A DNA stretch of 64,000 nt from Sphingobacteriales bacterium TSM_CSS (GCA_002212985.1 NBMY01000147.1:26755-90754), one strand, 5' to 3'. Shown: positions 45,773 to 55,511, numbered from the stretch's first letter. Numbers and translations: made by a program. Notes: generated by a model from the sequence alone, not told the origin.

Positions 45773-47968
45773 ATGAAGTTGAAATTAATGCCTCAAACCG
45801 TTGCATGTGTTGTTCTATCTCTCTTTTTCATTTGCCGGGTAAATGCCCAAACCGTTCACCGATGCGCTTCTACCGAGTATTCTGCACATTTATATAAACA
45901 AGACCCCCGCAACCGCACAAATTGGGAAGCTGTTGAGGCATATACCCAAAAGTGGATAAAAGCGCACCATGATGTAAAAAGCATGGGCGAAGTTTATACC
46001 ATACCGGTTGTAGTACATGTGGTCTATACAACCGGAAATCCCGAAACAAATGTGAGTGAAGAGCAGATTTATTCGCAAATTGAAACCCTTAACGAAGATT
46101 TCAGGCGAATGAATGCCGATACCACCCTTACACCCGATGAATTTTTGCCCGTAGCTGCCGATATTGAGGTGGAGTTTTGTATTGCCCACAAAGACCCCGA
46201 AGGTTACCCAACCACGGGCATTACCCGCACCCCTACCGACAAGGAAGTGTTTAATGTAAGCAGCAACGATGTAAAATCTTTTGCTTCGGGCGGCGCCGAT
46301 GGCTGGCCGGCTAACCGGTATTTAAACATGTGGGTTTGTAACAGCCTCAGCAACGACGATGGCGATGAAATTTTAGGCTATGCCCAGTTTCCGGCCGAAG
46401 GCCCGGCGCAATATGATGGCGTGGTTATTGCTCATTACGCATTTGGAAGAACCGGTTCCGTTAGCCCTATACACGATAAAGGACGCACCGCCACGCACGA
46501 AATAGGGCATTGGCTGAACCTAATTCATATTTGGGGCGACAAAGATTTACCCATGGGAACCGAACCCTCCTGCTTTACCGATGACCTGGTGGCAGATACC
46601 CCGCTTTCTGATGCAGCCAACTACGGTTGCCCCACCACCAACAGTTGCACCAATGAAAGCCCCGATTATAACGACATGATTCAAAACTACATGGATTACT
46701 CCAACGATAATTGTCTGAACCTCTTTACACTGGGGCAAAAACAACGTATGAGAGCCATTCTGGAACCCGGCGGGGTAAGAAACGTCTTAGTGTCGCAACC
46801 CGATATTTGCGGCGTGGGCGAAAACGATGCATCGGCCTTAAGCATCATTGCCCCTTACGGAACCGGCATTTGCACCACCTTTGAACCGGTTATTGAATTG
46901 GTAAACTCCGGTTCGGGTACTTTGTATTATGTTGACATTCAGTATTCGGTAGATAACGGCGCCCCCATCAGCACGTATTGGATTGGCGAGTTGCCGCCGT
47001 TTGAGTGGGTAAACATTACCCTTCCTCCAATGAACACCATTACTCCCGGTATTATTCACAGTTTTACCGTTACCTTTAGCAACCCCAACGGCGTGGCAGA
47101 TTACAACACCGCCGACAATACAAAAACTACCAGCTTTGCTACCGTACCCAAAGGAGCCGACCTGCCCTTTGCCGCCGGTTTTGAAACGGGTGGTTTTCCG
47201 GCTACCGGGTGGCAGGTTAATAACCCGGGCAGCAATATAACCTTTGCCCTGTACAACGGCGCCGGCAGTTCGGGCAGTTTTTCGGTTTTTATAGAAAATG
47301 TAAATTACAACGCCACCGGTGCGGTTGATGAGTTTACCCTTCCACGCGTAGATTTAGACGAGGTAAACCCCAAGCTGGAGTTTTACCAGGCCTACGCCCT
47401 TAAAACCGCCGCCGATGTGCCCGATACGCTGGAAGTGCTGGTTTCTACAGACTGCGGCAGCACCTTTACCTCTGCCTACAAAATAACCGGCGAGCAATTG
47501 ATTACCGCCCTTAACCCCATTTCGGCAGCATTTGAGCCTTCTTCTGCCGCCAACTGGCGCCGCCATGAGGTTTCGCTCTGGGATTTTAAAGGAACCCGAA
47601 GTGCGGTAATAAAATTCAGGCAGGTGCGCGGCACCGGAAACAACCTGTATATTGACGATATTAACGTATTTGCCAGCAATACCTCTGCCGCACCGGTAGC
47701 CAATACCCTTTTGGCAGGCAGTATGCGCCTGATGCCCAACCCCGCAAACAACCTTGCCTTGCTTCGGTTTACAAGTAACCAAACGTTGTCCGGACAGGTT
47801 TCGGTATTTTCCTTTTCGGGACAAATGGTATGGCAAAACGCTGTTCAGGTTAATAAAGGCGAAAACGCTGTTCATTTGCCGGCCGGGCAGTGGTTTCCGG
47901 GTGTTTATGCCGTGCGCCTTACCGTTGGCAACCAAACCGTAACCCAAAAACTAAGCGTGGTTTGGTAA
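45773..47968 (+). CDS. Secreted M43-family zinc metalloprotease with T9SS tail (copy 1)
   Basis: 731 residues. The signal peptide ends near residue 25 (CRVNA). The M43/pappalysin-like catalytic domain (about 75-335) has the zinc site HEIGHWLNLIH, His242, Glu243, His246 and His252, and a Met-turn likely in NYMDYSNDNC. Beta-sandwich modules follow, and the last 75 residues are a T9SS sorting domain (RLMPNPANNLALLRF, then GVYAVRLTVGNQTVTQKLSV). Predicted to be secreted across the outer membrane and possibly anchored to lipopolysaccharide. A close paralogue follows 64 bases later. Confidence 0.93.
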   Translation: MKLKLMPQTVACVVLSLFFICRVNAQTVHRCASTEYSAHLYKQDPRNRTNWEAVEAYTQKWIKAHHDVKSMGEVYTIPVVVHVVYTTGNPETNVSEEQIYSQIETLNEDFRRMNADTTLTPDEFLPVAADIEVEFCIAHKDPEGYPTTGITRTPTDKEVFNVSSNDVKSFASGGADGWPANRYLNMWVCNSLSNDDGDEILGYAQFPAEGPAQYDGVVIAHYAFGRTGSVSPIHDKGRTATHEIGHWLNLIHIWGDKDLPMGTEPSCFTDDLVADTPLSDAANYGCPTTNSCTNESPDYNDMIQNYMDYSNDNCLNLFTLGQKQRMRAILEPGGVRNVLVSQPDICGVGENDASALSIIAPYGTGICTTFEPVIELVNSGSGTLYYVDIQYSVDNGAPISTYWIGELPPFEWVNITLPPMNTITPGIIHSFTVTFSNPNGVADYNTADNTKTTSFATVPKGADLPFAAGFETGGFPATGWQVNNPGSNITFALYNGAGSSGSFSVFIENVNYNATGAVDEFTLPRVDLDEVNPKLEFYQAYALKTAADVPDTLEVLVSTDCGSTFTSAYKITGEQLITALNPISAAFEPSSAANWRRHEVSLWDFKGTRSAVIKFRQVRGTGNNLYIDDINVFASNTSAAPVANTLLAGSMRLMPNPANNLALLRFTSNQTLSGQVSVFSFSGQMVWQNAVQVNKGENAVHLPAGQWFPGVYAVRLTVGNQTVTQKLSVVW

Positions 47969-48032
47969 CCTCTGTGTTTTTTTAATAACTTTCTTTATTA
48001 ACAAAATCTGTTAACTGTTACAATAACCTTTT

Positions 48033-50183
48033 ATGTTTTCAAAAACCGCCTTTGTTCTGGCATTTCTGTTGCCTGTATTGTTATATGCACAAACATCTGA
48101 ACCCTGTGGCACCATGCCTGCTCTGGAAAACATGCTGCAAAATAACCCGGCAGCAGCAGAAAAAATCAATCAAATAGAAGATTTTACCCAAAAATGGATT
48201 GAAAAAAATGCCGGTCGGGTAAAAGAAATGGGCACTATTGTTACCATACCCGTAGTAGTGCATGTGTTGTATAATGCCGGGGTTCCCGAAACCAACATCA
48301 GTGAGGCCAAAATTTTATCGCAATTAGAGGTATTGAATGCCGATTACCGCCGCCTCAATTCGGATGCCGTTAATACTCCTTCGGTATTTTTGCCCGTTGC
48401 CGCCGATGCAGAAATTGAATTTTGCCTGGCACAGCGCGCACCCGATGGTTTTCCTACCACCGGCATAACCCGCACAGCTACCGTAAAAACCTCTTTTACC
48501 ACCAGTGCCGATGATGCCAAGTTTGATAATACCGGCGGGCATAACGCCTGGCCCTCCGATACTTACCTCAACATGTGGGTAGTGCCCTCTATTAACGGCG
48601 GCAATGTGCTGGGTTATGCCCAGTTTCCGGGGCAAGACCCGGCAACCGATGGCGTGGTAATTGCCTACAATTGTTTTGGAACCATACCGCCTTATATTAC
48701 TCCCTACATTTACGGCAGAACCACCATCCACGAAGTAGGGCATTGGCTTAACCTGCGGCATGTTTGGGGCGATGGCGATTGCAGTGTAGATGATTTTGTA
48801 AACGATACCCCGCGCTCCGACGGGCCTAATTACGGTTGCCCTACTACCAACAGTTGCAGCAACGAAAGCCCCGATTACAACGACATGAAAGAAAACTACA
48901 TGGATTACAGCAATGATGGCTGCATGAACCTGTTTACCCTTGGGCAAAAACAACGCATGTGGGCTTTGTTTGAACCCGGCGGCGCCCGCTATGCCATTAC
49001 CCAGTCTAACGGTTGTGTGCCGGTAGAATTAGGCGCCAGCGATGCCTCGCTATACAACATAGTACAACCCTTTGGCGCCGGCAACTGCACCGTTCTGGAA
49101 CCGGTTATTCAAATGCAGAACTTTGGCACACAACCGCTGTACTATGTGCAGATAAGCTATTCGGTTGATGGCGGCGAACCCTATACCACCGAGTGGACCG
49201 GCGAAGTAGCGCCCGCCGGTATTGTTACCATTGCCCTGCCTCCGGTTGTTATCAGCAACGGAAACTTGCTTCATAACCTCTCCGTAACGCTTACCAACCC
49301 CAATGGGGTGGCAGATTTTAACGCTACCAACAACACCTCAATGGTTACCTTTACCTCCGACCTGCCCGGCGACCCCATTCCGTTTGCCGATAGTTTTGAA
49401 AGTTCCGAGTTTCCTTTCGGTATGTGGGATTTTAGTTCTGCCGATGCACAGTTTTTTCAACTTAACAATACAACAGGACACACCGGCACTTATTCGGCCT
49501 ATATGAACAACTTTGGCTACATAGCGCCCGGGCAGATAGATGATTTTATTTTGCCCAACCTCGACTTTGAAAACGTTGCTCCTATGCTGGAGTTTTGGGT
49601 AGCTTACGCCCAACAATTGCCCGATGAAGAACCCGATGTGCTGGAAGTTTTGGTTTCTACAGATTGCGGCGAAACTTACACTACCGTATTTATTAAAGGC
49701 GGCGCCGAGTTGTCCACCACTTCCGAACCGGTTTTGGGAACGGCATTTGTGCCCAACGGCAACCAATGGCGGCGCGAAACAGTAAACCTGTTTGGGTTTG
49801 GCGAGTTAAGAAATGTAATTATTGCTTTCAGGCAAACGCGCGGCGCAGGAAATAACCTGTATATTGACGATATAAACATTACCGGTTTTACCGTTGGCAC
49901 AGACAACCCGCAACAGCAACCCCAAACACAACCGCAATTGTATGTTTACCCCAACCCGGCAAGCCAAACAGCAGTTGTTGCCTTTGCAGGCATTAACCCT
50001 ACCCTGCCGGCAGTGCTTCGGGTAGCCGATTATACGGGCCGTGTGGTCATGCAGCAAAATATGGCAATATCTGCCCAAAACACACATCAACTCAACCTTC
50101 AGCAACTGGTACCGGGCGTTTATTTTGTTTCTGTGGTGCAGCAAAACAAAACTGCAACCCAAAAATTAGTTGTAGTAAAGTAA
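48033..50183 (+). CDS. Secreted M43-family zinc metalloprotease with T9SS tail (copy 2)
   Basis: 716 residues with the same plan as copy 1: signal peptide to about residue 20, an M43 domain with HEVGHWLNLRH (His233, Glu234, His237, His243), and the shared TNSCSNESPDYNDMKENYMD stretch. Immunoglobulin-like modules and a T9SS tail (LYVYPNPASQTAVVAF, GVYFVSVVQQNKTATQKLVV) follow. It is preceded by only 64 bases and ends just before a long palindromic terminator. The pair is a tandem duplication; the two may be cotranscribed and differ in substrate. Confidence 0.93.
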   Translation: MFSKTAFVLAFLLPVLLYAQTSEPCGTMPALENMLQNNPAAAEKINQIEDFTQKWIEKNAGRVKEMGTIVTIPVVVHVLYNAGVPETNISEAKILSQLEVLNADYRRLNSDAVNTPSVFLPVAADAEIEFCLAQRAPDGFPTTGITRTATVKTSFTTSADDAKFDNTGGHNAWPSDTYLNMWVVPSINGGNVLGYAQFPGQDPATDGVVIAYNCFGTIPPYITPYIYGRTTIHEVGHWLNLRHVWGDGDCSVDDFVNDTPRSDGPNYGCPTTNSCSNESPDYNDMKENYMDYSNDGCMNLFTLGQKQRMWALFEPGGARYAITQSNGCVPVELGASDASLYNIVQPFGAGNCTVLEPVIQMQNFGTQPLYYVQISYSVDGGEPYTTEWTGEVAPAGIVTIALPPVVISNGNLLHNLSVTLTNPNGVADFNATNNTSMVTFTSDLPGDPIPFADSFESSEFPFGMWDFSSADAQFFQLNNTTGHTGTYSAYMNNFGYIAPGQIDDFILPNLDFENVAPMLEFWVAYAQQLPDEEPDVLEVLVSTDCGETYTTVFIKGGAELSTTSEPVLGTAFVPNGNQWRRETVNLFGFGELRNVIIAFRQTRGAGNNLYIDDINITGFTVGTDNPQQQPQTQPQLYVYPNPASQTAVVAFAGINPTLPAVLRVADYTGRVVMQQNMAISAQNTHQLNLQQLVPGVYFVSVVQQNKTATQKLVVVK

Positions 50184-50193
50184 TCATTGTTTT

Positions 50194-50247
50194 ACTATTA
50201 CGCCTTGCAGCGCAAATTCATGAATTTGCGCTGCAAGGCGTAATAGT
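50194..50247. terminator. 54-bp perfect palindrome, bidirectional terminator
   Basis: The left arm, 50194-50220 (starts ACTATTACGCC), is exactly complementary to the right arm, 50221-50247. The arms are 27 bases each with no spacer. The palindrome sits between the plus-strand protease stop at 50183 and the minus-strand repeat-protein stop at 50265, flanked by T-rich runs on both outer sides. Confidence 0.88.
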
Positions 50248-50264
50248 TTTGCCTAAAAAATTGC

Positions 50265-52748
50265 TTATTTCTGTTGCAGGAGTTGCTCCAAACGGCTGAG
50301 TCTTTCCTCTAACCGGCGGTTTTGCTGCTGTAACTGATCAATTGTTTTTTGCTGTTCCTGTATGGCTGCAATGGCTAAAACGGCAAAGTTGCTGTAAGCA
50401 AGTACTTTCAGGTTTTCGGGGCCTTTGGTATAAACAGCTTCGGGAAAAACAGCTTCTACTTCCTGAGCAATAAAACCCCAACTCAGCTTGTCGGAACTAG
50501 TATTGTTTGTAAAATGGTACATTTTGGGTTGCAGTTGCATTACCTTACCCAACACGTGCTGCATGGGCTGAATGTCCTGTTTAAATCTACGGTCGGAAAG
50601 CGTAACCCAGTTGCCGGTAATATGGTCAACATAAGCCCTTGCAGTATCGGAATATACAAAGTCAAAATCTTTGTTGTTGTCAATTCCTATTTGCCAGAAT
50701 TCGGTTCCCGCTGGTGCAGAAAAACGCAACCCGCCGCCGTCATTAAGTGGAAAAGTATCGTTAGATTGGCGGATATGTAAATCGGTTAAGGGAACTTGCA
50801 ACCCGATGCCTACTTTTACCGCATCGGGGCCAGTAGCACCTAACACAAGGCAGTTAGATGCATTTACCAAAGCATTCTTCCCGATGGCAATGGCATTGGT
50901 AAGCGTATCGGGGCCGGTTCTGGCATTAAAACCTAATCCAATATTGTAGCTTCCGGTGGTATTGTTGAGCAAGGCTCCGTTACCCAAAGCCATATTGCCG
51001 CTGCCCGAAGTATTGAGTTGCAGGGCATTGTTTCCGATAGCGGCATTGTTGTTGCCGGCAGTATTGGTAAACAGGGCATTTTCGCCAAAAGCGTTGTTGT
51101 TTTGACCAGTGGTATTGCTGTACAGCGCTTCTTCGCCCGTTGCAGTGTTAAAACTGCCGGTGGTGTTAGACAGCATGGCGCCGGCGCCATGTGCCGTATT
51201 GTTGTAGCCGGTGGTATTGAAACTTAAAGCCGCCGAACCCGATGCCGTATTGCTGCTGCCGGTAGTATTGGCGCCCAACGCATTTTTGCCCTGAGCGGTA
51301 TTGCTGCTTCCGCTGGTATTGGCATAAAGTGCGCGGTATCCTTGCGCAGAATTATTGATGCCCTCTGTATTGGAATACAAAGCCTGCACGCCAAAGGCAG
51401 CGTTAAAACTGCCGGTGGTGTTTAAGAACAAGGCGCTGCTTCCGCCCGCAGTATTGTTGCTGCCGGTAGTGTTGGAAAATAAAGCGCTTTTACCCGTGGC
51501 GGTATTGGAATTGCCGGTGCTGTTGAAATATAAGGCAGCGTTGCCTATTGCCGTGTTATCGGAACCGGTTGTGTTGCTGAATAGGGCATCTTCGCCAACG
51601 GCAGAATTTCTACTACCTTCGGTATTGTTAAACATGGCATCTTCGCCAATGGCGGCGTTTCTTACACCTGTGGTATTGCCGGAAAGGGCATCTTCGCCAA
51701 TGGCGGTGTTGTTAAAACCGCTTACATTGTTGTACAAGGCACTTGTTCCAGCAGCCACATTATTGTACCCTGTTAAATTTGAATACAAGGCATTGACCCC
51801 GGCTGCAGTATTGTTGTTGCCAATTGTATTGGTTTTTAAGGCCTGTGCACCAATGGCGGTGTTGTTAATGCCTGTAAGGTTGTCTTTTATGGCGCCTACC
51901 CCAATGGCGGTATTGAAATAGCCGCTGCTGTTGGTTTTAAGGGCATCGGAGCCAATGGCAGTATTGCCGTCGCCGGTAGTGTTGCCGTTTAAGGCAAAAG
52001 CGCCGGCCGCTACATTGTAATTACCGGTGGTGTTGGTAAAGAGGGCATTTTCGCCGGTGGCGGTGTTAAAACTGCCGCCTGCATTGGAGAACAGCGCCTC
52101 CTCCCCTATTGCTGTGTTATGGCTGCCGTTTAAATTGGAATACAGTGCGCCGGAGCCAAAAGCGGCATTGTTAAAACCGGTGGTGTTGCTTTTAAGTGTT
52201 GCTGAACCTACGGCGGTATTGCTGATACCGATGGTATTGGACTGTAGCGACTCAAAACCTGCAGCCGTATTATAACCGCCCGATGCCTGCACATTAAAAG
52301 GCGAGGCTATGGCTGTATTGGCACCGTTTACCCTTACGCGTGCCGTATTTTCGGAAAACAAGGCATAAGGTACGCTTAGCAGTTGGGTGGTTCCGGCAAC
52401 GGTATAAACAAAGTTATTTCCGGGTGAAAGTTCTGATTTCAGGAATTTGTACTGCCCGTCATTCCAGTTAATACCCGAAAAAATACCGAATAGCGGGGTT
52501 CCGGTTCCGATGTCAAGGGTAAACAGCCCAAATTGATTGGTTGTTGCCTGATGTTCTTCGGAGTAAAGGACTGCCCCGTTTACAGATGCCTGTAAAATGC
52601 TGATTTTAATGCCTACAGTTTGGTTGGCTATCACCTGCCCACTGGCAAAACGCGCAACTGCCTGATAACTGATAGCCTGTGGCGCCTGGGCATACGTTTG
52701 CATATGCAGCATTAATGCCAAAAACAGATAAAGTATTCTAATTTTCAT
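50265..52748 (-). CDS. YadA-head-like repeat protein with S74 chaperone domain
   Basis: 827 residues. Signal peptide of about 20 (ending QTYA). An N-terminal beta-domain (25-155; ISYQAVARFASGQVIANQTV) is typical of secreted Bacteroidota S74 proteins. Residues 160-601 are 26 tandem copies of a 17-residue unit, consensus NTAIGEEALFSNTTGSN. Then comes a beta region and, near residue 715, the S74 intramolecular chaperone with SDRRFKQDI: a serine-lysine pair spaced as in phage endosialidase autoproteolysis sites, plus WGFIAQEVEAVFPEAV. A C-terminal coiled coil (QQQKTIDQLQQQNRRLEERL-type) ends it. There is no T9SS tail, so the export route after the Sec signal is unclear. Probably a trimeric surface fibre. 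Confidence 0.88.
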   Translation of the reverse strand: MKIRILYLFLALMLHMQTYAQAPQAISYQAVARFASGQVIANQTVGIKISILQASVNGAVLYSEEHQATTNQFGLFTLDIGTGTPLFGIFSGINWNDGQYKFLKSELSPGNNFVYTVAGTTQLLSVPYALFSENTARVRVNGANTAIASPFNVQASGGYNTAAGFESLQSNTIGISNTAVGSATLKSNTTGFNNAAFGSGALYSNLNGSHNTAIGEEALFSNAGGSFNTATGENALFTNTTGNYNVAAGAFALNGNTTGDGNTAIGSDALKTNSSGYFNTAIGVGAIKDNLTGINNTAIGAQALKTNTIGNNNTAAGVNALYSNLTGYNNVAAGTSALYNNVSGFNNTAIGEDALSGNTTGVRNAAIGEDAMFNNTEGSRNSAVGEDALFSNTTGSDNTAIGNAALYFNSTGNSNTATGKSALFSNTTGSNNTAGGSSALFLNTTGSFNAAFGVQALYSNTEGINNSAQGYRALYANTSGSSNTAQGKNALGANTTGSSNTASGSAALSFNTTGYNNTAHGAGAMLSNTTGSFNTATGEEALYSNTTGQNNNAFGENALFTNTAGNNNAAIGNNALQLNTSGSGNMALGNGALLNNTTGSYNIGLGFNARTGPDTLTNAIAIGKNALVNASNCLVLGATGPDAVKVGIGLQVPLTDLHIRQSNDTFPLNDGGGLRFSAPAGTEFWQIGIDNNKDFDFVYSDTARAYVDHITGNWVTLSDRRFKQDIQPMQHVLGKVMQLQPKMYHFTNNTSSDKLSWGFIAQEVEAVFPEAVYTKGPENLKVLAYSNFAVLAIAAIQEQQKTIDQLQQQNRRLEERLSRLEQLLQQK
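50946..52271 (-). repeat. 26 tandem copies of a 51-bp coding repeat
   Basis: In-frame repeats of 17 codons inside the S74 protein. Units diverge but keep N-T-A, a Gly at position 5, A-L at 8-9, N at 12 and G at 15. The array is protein-coding, not CRISPR. Such arrays can change copy number by recombination. Confidence 0.85.
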
Positions 52749-52789
52749 TTGTTGATGGGTTTAAGGGTAGAAATCAGAGAATATTGTAG

Positions 52790-52819
52790 CAAAGATACAA
52801 CATTATAACAGGCAGGCAA
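52790..52819 (-). promoter_or_regulatory. Promoter of the S74 repeat-protein gene
   Basis: On the minus strand, TTG (52817-52819) and TATCTTTG (52790-52797) are separated by 19 bases. The leader to the ATG at 52748 would be about 35 bases. Confidence 0.65.
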
Positions 52820-52908
52820 CCAATGCAAGCAACCTTGAATAATATGAAATTGATTATGATGATGTTGTAATTGGTTAGCCCAATTTGCCTTACACTTGCG
52901 GCAACAAT

Positions 52909-54231
52909 TTATATAATACCTCTTGCTTTCAGTTCAAGGTATTTGTTGATGGTGTTTACGGTAAGGTGTTCGGGGGGAGTTAAGATGCTGAAAATGCCAT
53001 AGCTTTGAAGTTCTTTAACGATGAGTTTTTTTTCAAAGTCAAATTTTTCGGCAATGGTTTTCTGGTAAACCTCTTGCAGGGTTTGTGCAGGTTTTGTAAG
53101 GAGTTGCTGCAATTCTGTGTTTTCAAAAAACACCACTACCAACACATGTTGCATGGCAATGCGGCGCAAAAAATTAAGCTGTCGTTTTAGCGCTGCAAGC
53201 GTTTCGAAGTTGGTATAAAGCAGAATCAGGCTTCGGCGGTTGAGTTTTCGGCGAATGGTGACAAACAGTTTTTCGTAATCCGATTCGAGAAACCGGGTAT
53301 TTTCTTTATAGAGCATTTCCAGTATATCGTGCATTTGCCTGCCGCGGTTACCGGCGGGTAAAATATTGCCTGTTTGTTCGGCAAAGGTAATAATGCCTGC
53401 TTTGTCGCCTTTTTTAATGGCAATATTTGAAATAACCAAGGCAGCGTTAATGGCATAATCGAGCAGGCTCATGTGGTTAAAAGGCATTTTCATAACCCTC
53501 CCTTTGTCAATAATGCTGTACACCTCCTGCGATTTTTCGTCCTGGTAGCGGTTTACCATTAAGTTGTTTTTTCGGGCGGTGGCTTTCCAGTTAATGGTTC
53601 GGTAATCGTCGCCGGATACATACTCGCGAATTTGTTCAAACTCAATATTGTGTCCAAGGCGGCGTATTTTTTTTACTCCCAGTTCGTGCAGGCGGTTTGA
53701 GATGGCCATGAGTTCATACTGCCGCATTTGAATATAGGAGGGGTAAACGGGCACGGTTTCGGGGTTTTGAAAGGTAAAGCGCCGGCTTACTAATTGCAGG
53801 CGTGTTTGCACAAAAACATGGGTGTTGGCAAATTGGTATTCGCCGCGTTGGGTTGGCCGCAAATGATAGACCAATGTTTGAACGCCGGCAGCCGGCAGTT
53901 GCGAGGCAAACAACAGGTGGCGCAACTGAAATTGTACAGGCGCTTCGTCTATAACTTGCAGGCGGGTTGCAAAGGGGTACCGGCTTTCCAAGTGAATGGT
54001 TATTTTGTTGTCGTCGCCGTTAGAAAGTTTTTCGGGTACGGTGCGTTGGGCGAAAAACGCTTTGCGGTTTCTGAACAGCATCCATCCATCTAAAAGAACC
54101 ATACCGGCAAATGCGGCAAGCAGAAGTTTAACCCAGTCAAGCAAAACCGGGTACACCCATGCCGCCACAAAGAGCAACGCCAATGTGCCCAATATTTTAA
54201 AAAACAGGTTGCCGGGGTATAGTTGTTTCAA
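52909..54231 (-). CDS. DUF58 domain protein (vWA-like, membrane-anchored)
   Basis: 440 residues. Two hydrophobic segments lie at the start (FFKILGTLALLFVAAWVYPVLL, then LLLAAFAGMVLL). The DUF58 hallmark is EYVSGDDYRTINWKATARK. A vWA-like fold follows without a full MIDAS set. In other Bacteroidota such genes sit with MoxR ATPases and vWA/TPR Bat proteins; no such partners are seen here. The start is a TTG at 54231, 16 bases after the holA stop; the frame is also open into holA, so an earlier start cannot be ruled out. Confidence 0.83.
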   Translation of the reverse strand: MKQLYPGNLFFKILGTLALLFVAAWVYPVLLDWVKLLLAAFAGMVLLDGWMLFRNRKAFFAQRTVPEKLSNGDDNKITIHLESRYPFATRLQVIDEAPVQFQLRHLLFASQLPAAGVQTLVYHLRPTQRGEYQFANTHVFVQTRLQLVSRRFTFQNPETVPVYPSYIQMRQYELMAISNRLHELGVKKIRRLGHNIEFEQIREYVSGDDYRTINWKATARKNNLMVNRYQDEKSQEVYSIIDKGRVMKMPFNHMSLLDYAINAALVISNIAIKKGDKAGIITFAEQTGNILPAGNRGRQMHDILEMLYKENTRFLESDYEKLFVTIRRKLNRRSLILLYTNFETLAALKRQLNFLRRIAMQHVLVVVFFENTELQQLLTKPAQTLQEVYQKTIAEKFDFEKKLIVKELQSYGIFSILTPPEHLTVNTINKYLELKARGII

Positions 54232-54247
54232 CTGTAAAAGTGTTTGG

Positions 54248-55258
54248 TCAGGTGTAGAGGAGTTGTAGCAACAGCTCTTTCATGAGGTCGGCATCGGTAG
54301 TTCCGTGAGCGTTGTTGTATCCTTTTGATTTAAGGTCGTAGGTATAAAGCAGTTCAAGGGCTTTACGGGTTTTATCGGGCGAAAAATTCTTTACTGCTGC
54401 TTTATAATCTTTCAATGCCCAGGCGCTGCTCAATCCCATGGCTTTTAAAATTTGCGGTTCGGGTTGCCGCATTACATGGTGGTAAATGTACAACTTGCTG
54501 AAAAACCGGTATAAACTGGCAATGAGCAAAACCAACGGGCCTGCCTTGGGGTTGGCGCTGAAGTAATCGGCCATTTTAAACACCCGCACTGTTTGCCGGT
54601 TTGCCAGGGCATCTTGCAGTTCAAAAACATTGTACTCTTTGCTAACGCCAATATTTTCGGCAACATGTTGTTTGTTTACCGTAGTATTGGGCGTCATGTT
54701 GAGCAGGAGTTTATCGAGTTCATTGGCAATATGTCCCAAATCGTTGCCCAGGTATTCTACCAGCAGGGCAGCGGCCTCATGCTCAATTTGGCAGTGGTGC
54801 GCCTGCATGTATTTTTTTATCCAATCGGGAATTTGGCTTTCATAAAATTTTTTAGCGTCAAAAATTACCCCTTTATGATGCACAATGGCCTGCGCCAGTT
54901 TGCTGTTGCTGCGCACTTTTTTACCCTTGTAGGCCAACACCAGCAAGGTAGTTGGCATGGGGTTTTGGGCATATTTTTCTAATTTTTCAATGTCGGGAAG
55001 TTGCTGGGCTTCCTTTACAATAACCACCTGGTGGCTTGCCATCATGGGATAGCGCCTTGCCGTTGAGCCAATGGTTTCGGCATCGGTATCTTTACCATAA
55101 AGCACCATGAGGTTAAACTCTTTATCGGCATCGGCTAATACTTCGTTTTCGAGGTAAAACACCAGTCGGTCAATAAAAAATGTTTCTTCGCCCTGCAGCA
55201 GGTAAATAGGGCGGTATTGTTTGTTGCGCAGTTCGCGCCGTATTTCTTCAAAGGTCAT
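54248..55258 (-). CDS. holA: DNA polymerase III subunit delta
   Basis: 336 residues. Clamp-loader subunit that opens the sliding clamp. The HolA start is YRPIYLLQGEETFFIDRLVFYLE, followed by FNLMVLYGKD, SHQVVIVKEAQQ and TTLLVLAYKGKKV. A helical middle contains LVEYLGNDLGHIANELDKLL, and a C-terminal helical collar ends the chain. Length is usual. It is upstream of the DUF58 gene and likely cotranscribed. Confidence 0.93.
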   Translation of the reverse strand: MTFEEIRRELRNKQYRPIYLLQGEETFFIDRLVFYLENEVLADADKEFNLMVLYGKDTDAETIGSTARRYPMMASHQVVIVKEAQQLPDIEKLEKYAQNPMPTTLLVLAYKGKKVRSNSKLAQAIVHHKGVIFDAKKFYESQIPDWIKKYMQAHHCQIEHEAAALLVEYLGNDLGHIANELDKLLLNMTPNTTVNKQHVAENIGVSKEYNVFELQDALANRQTVRVFKMADYFSANPKAGPLVLLIASLYRFFSKLYIYHHVMRQPEPQILKAMGLSSAWALKDYKAAVKNFSPDKTRKALELLYTYDLKSKGYNNAHGTTDADLMKELLLQLLYT

Positions 55259-55427
55259 GCGTTATGTGTGGCTTAGCCCGGTAAAATTACCGCAAAAGTA
55301 TTATAATTTGAAATTTTTTACCCCTACAAATGCCAATATAAGGAAAAATGACCGTTTTGTGCGAACCCAAATTGCACGGCGGTTGTCATTTAAAAATGCA
55401 GCAGGCTGTTTTTTCGGGGTAAACAAC

Positions 55428-55435
55428 TATCTTTG
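55428..55435 (+). promoter_or_regulatory. Probable lpdA promoter (-7 element)
   Basis: TATCTTTG matches the consensus, 84 bases before the lpdA ATG; a T-rich stretch rather than TTG lies at -33. Confidence 0.5.
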
Positions 55436-55511
55436 CAGCCTTAAAATTTGCCTTGCAGAACGTTGGCACATTTTTCTTCAATCAAATTAGTTGATCATCA
55501 AATAATAATTC

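Noticed and set aside
47354..47947. 197-codon open frame antisense to the first M43 protease
   Set aside because: It arises from the codon use of the real gene on the other strand and shows no domain or ribosome site.
51355..51921. Long open frame on the opposite strand of the repeat protein
   Set aside because: It is a periodic shadow of the coding repeats (PVV-x-x-N-K-A pattern) without a start signal or family match.
50946..52271. Regular 51-bp repeats resembling a repeat array or CRISPR
   Set aside because: They stay in one reading frame and encode diverged 17-residue protein units; there are no identical repeats with unique spacers.
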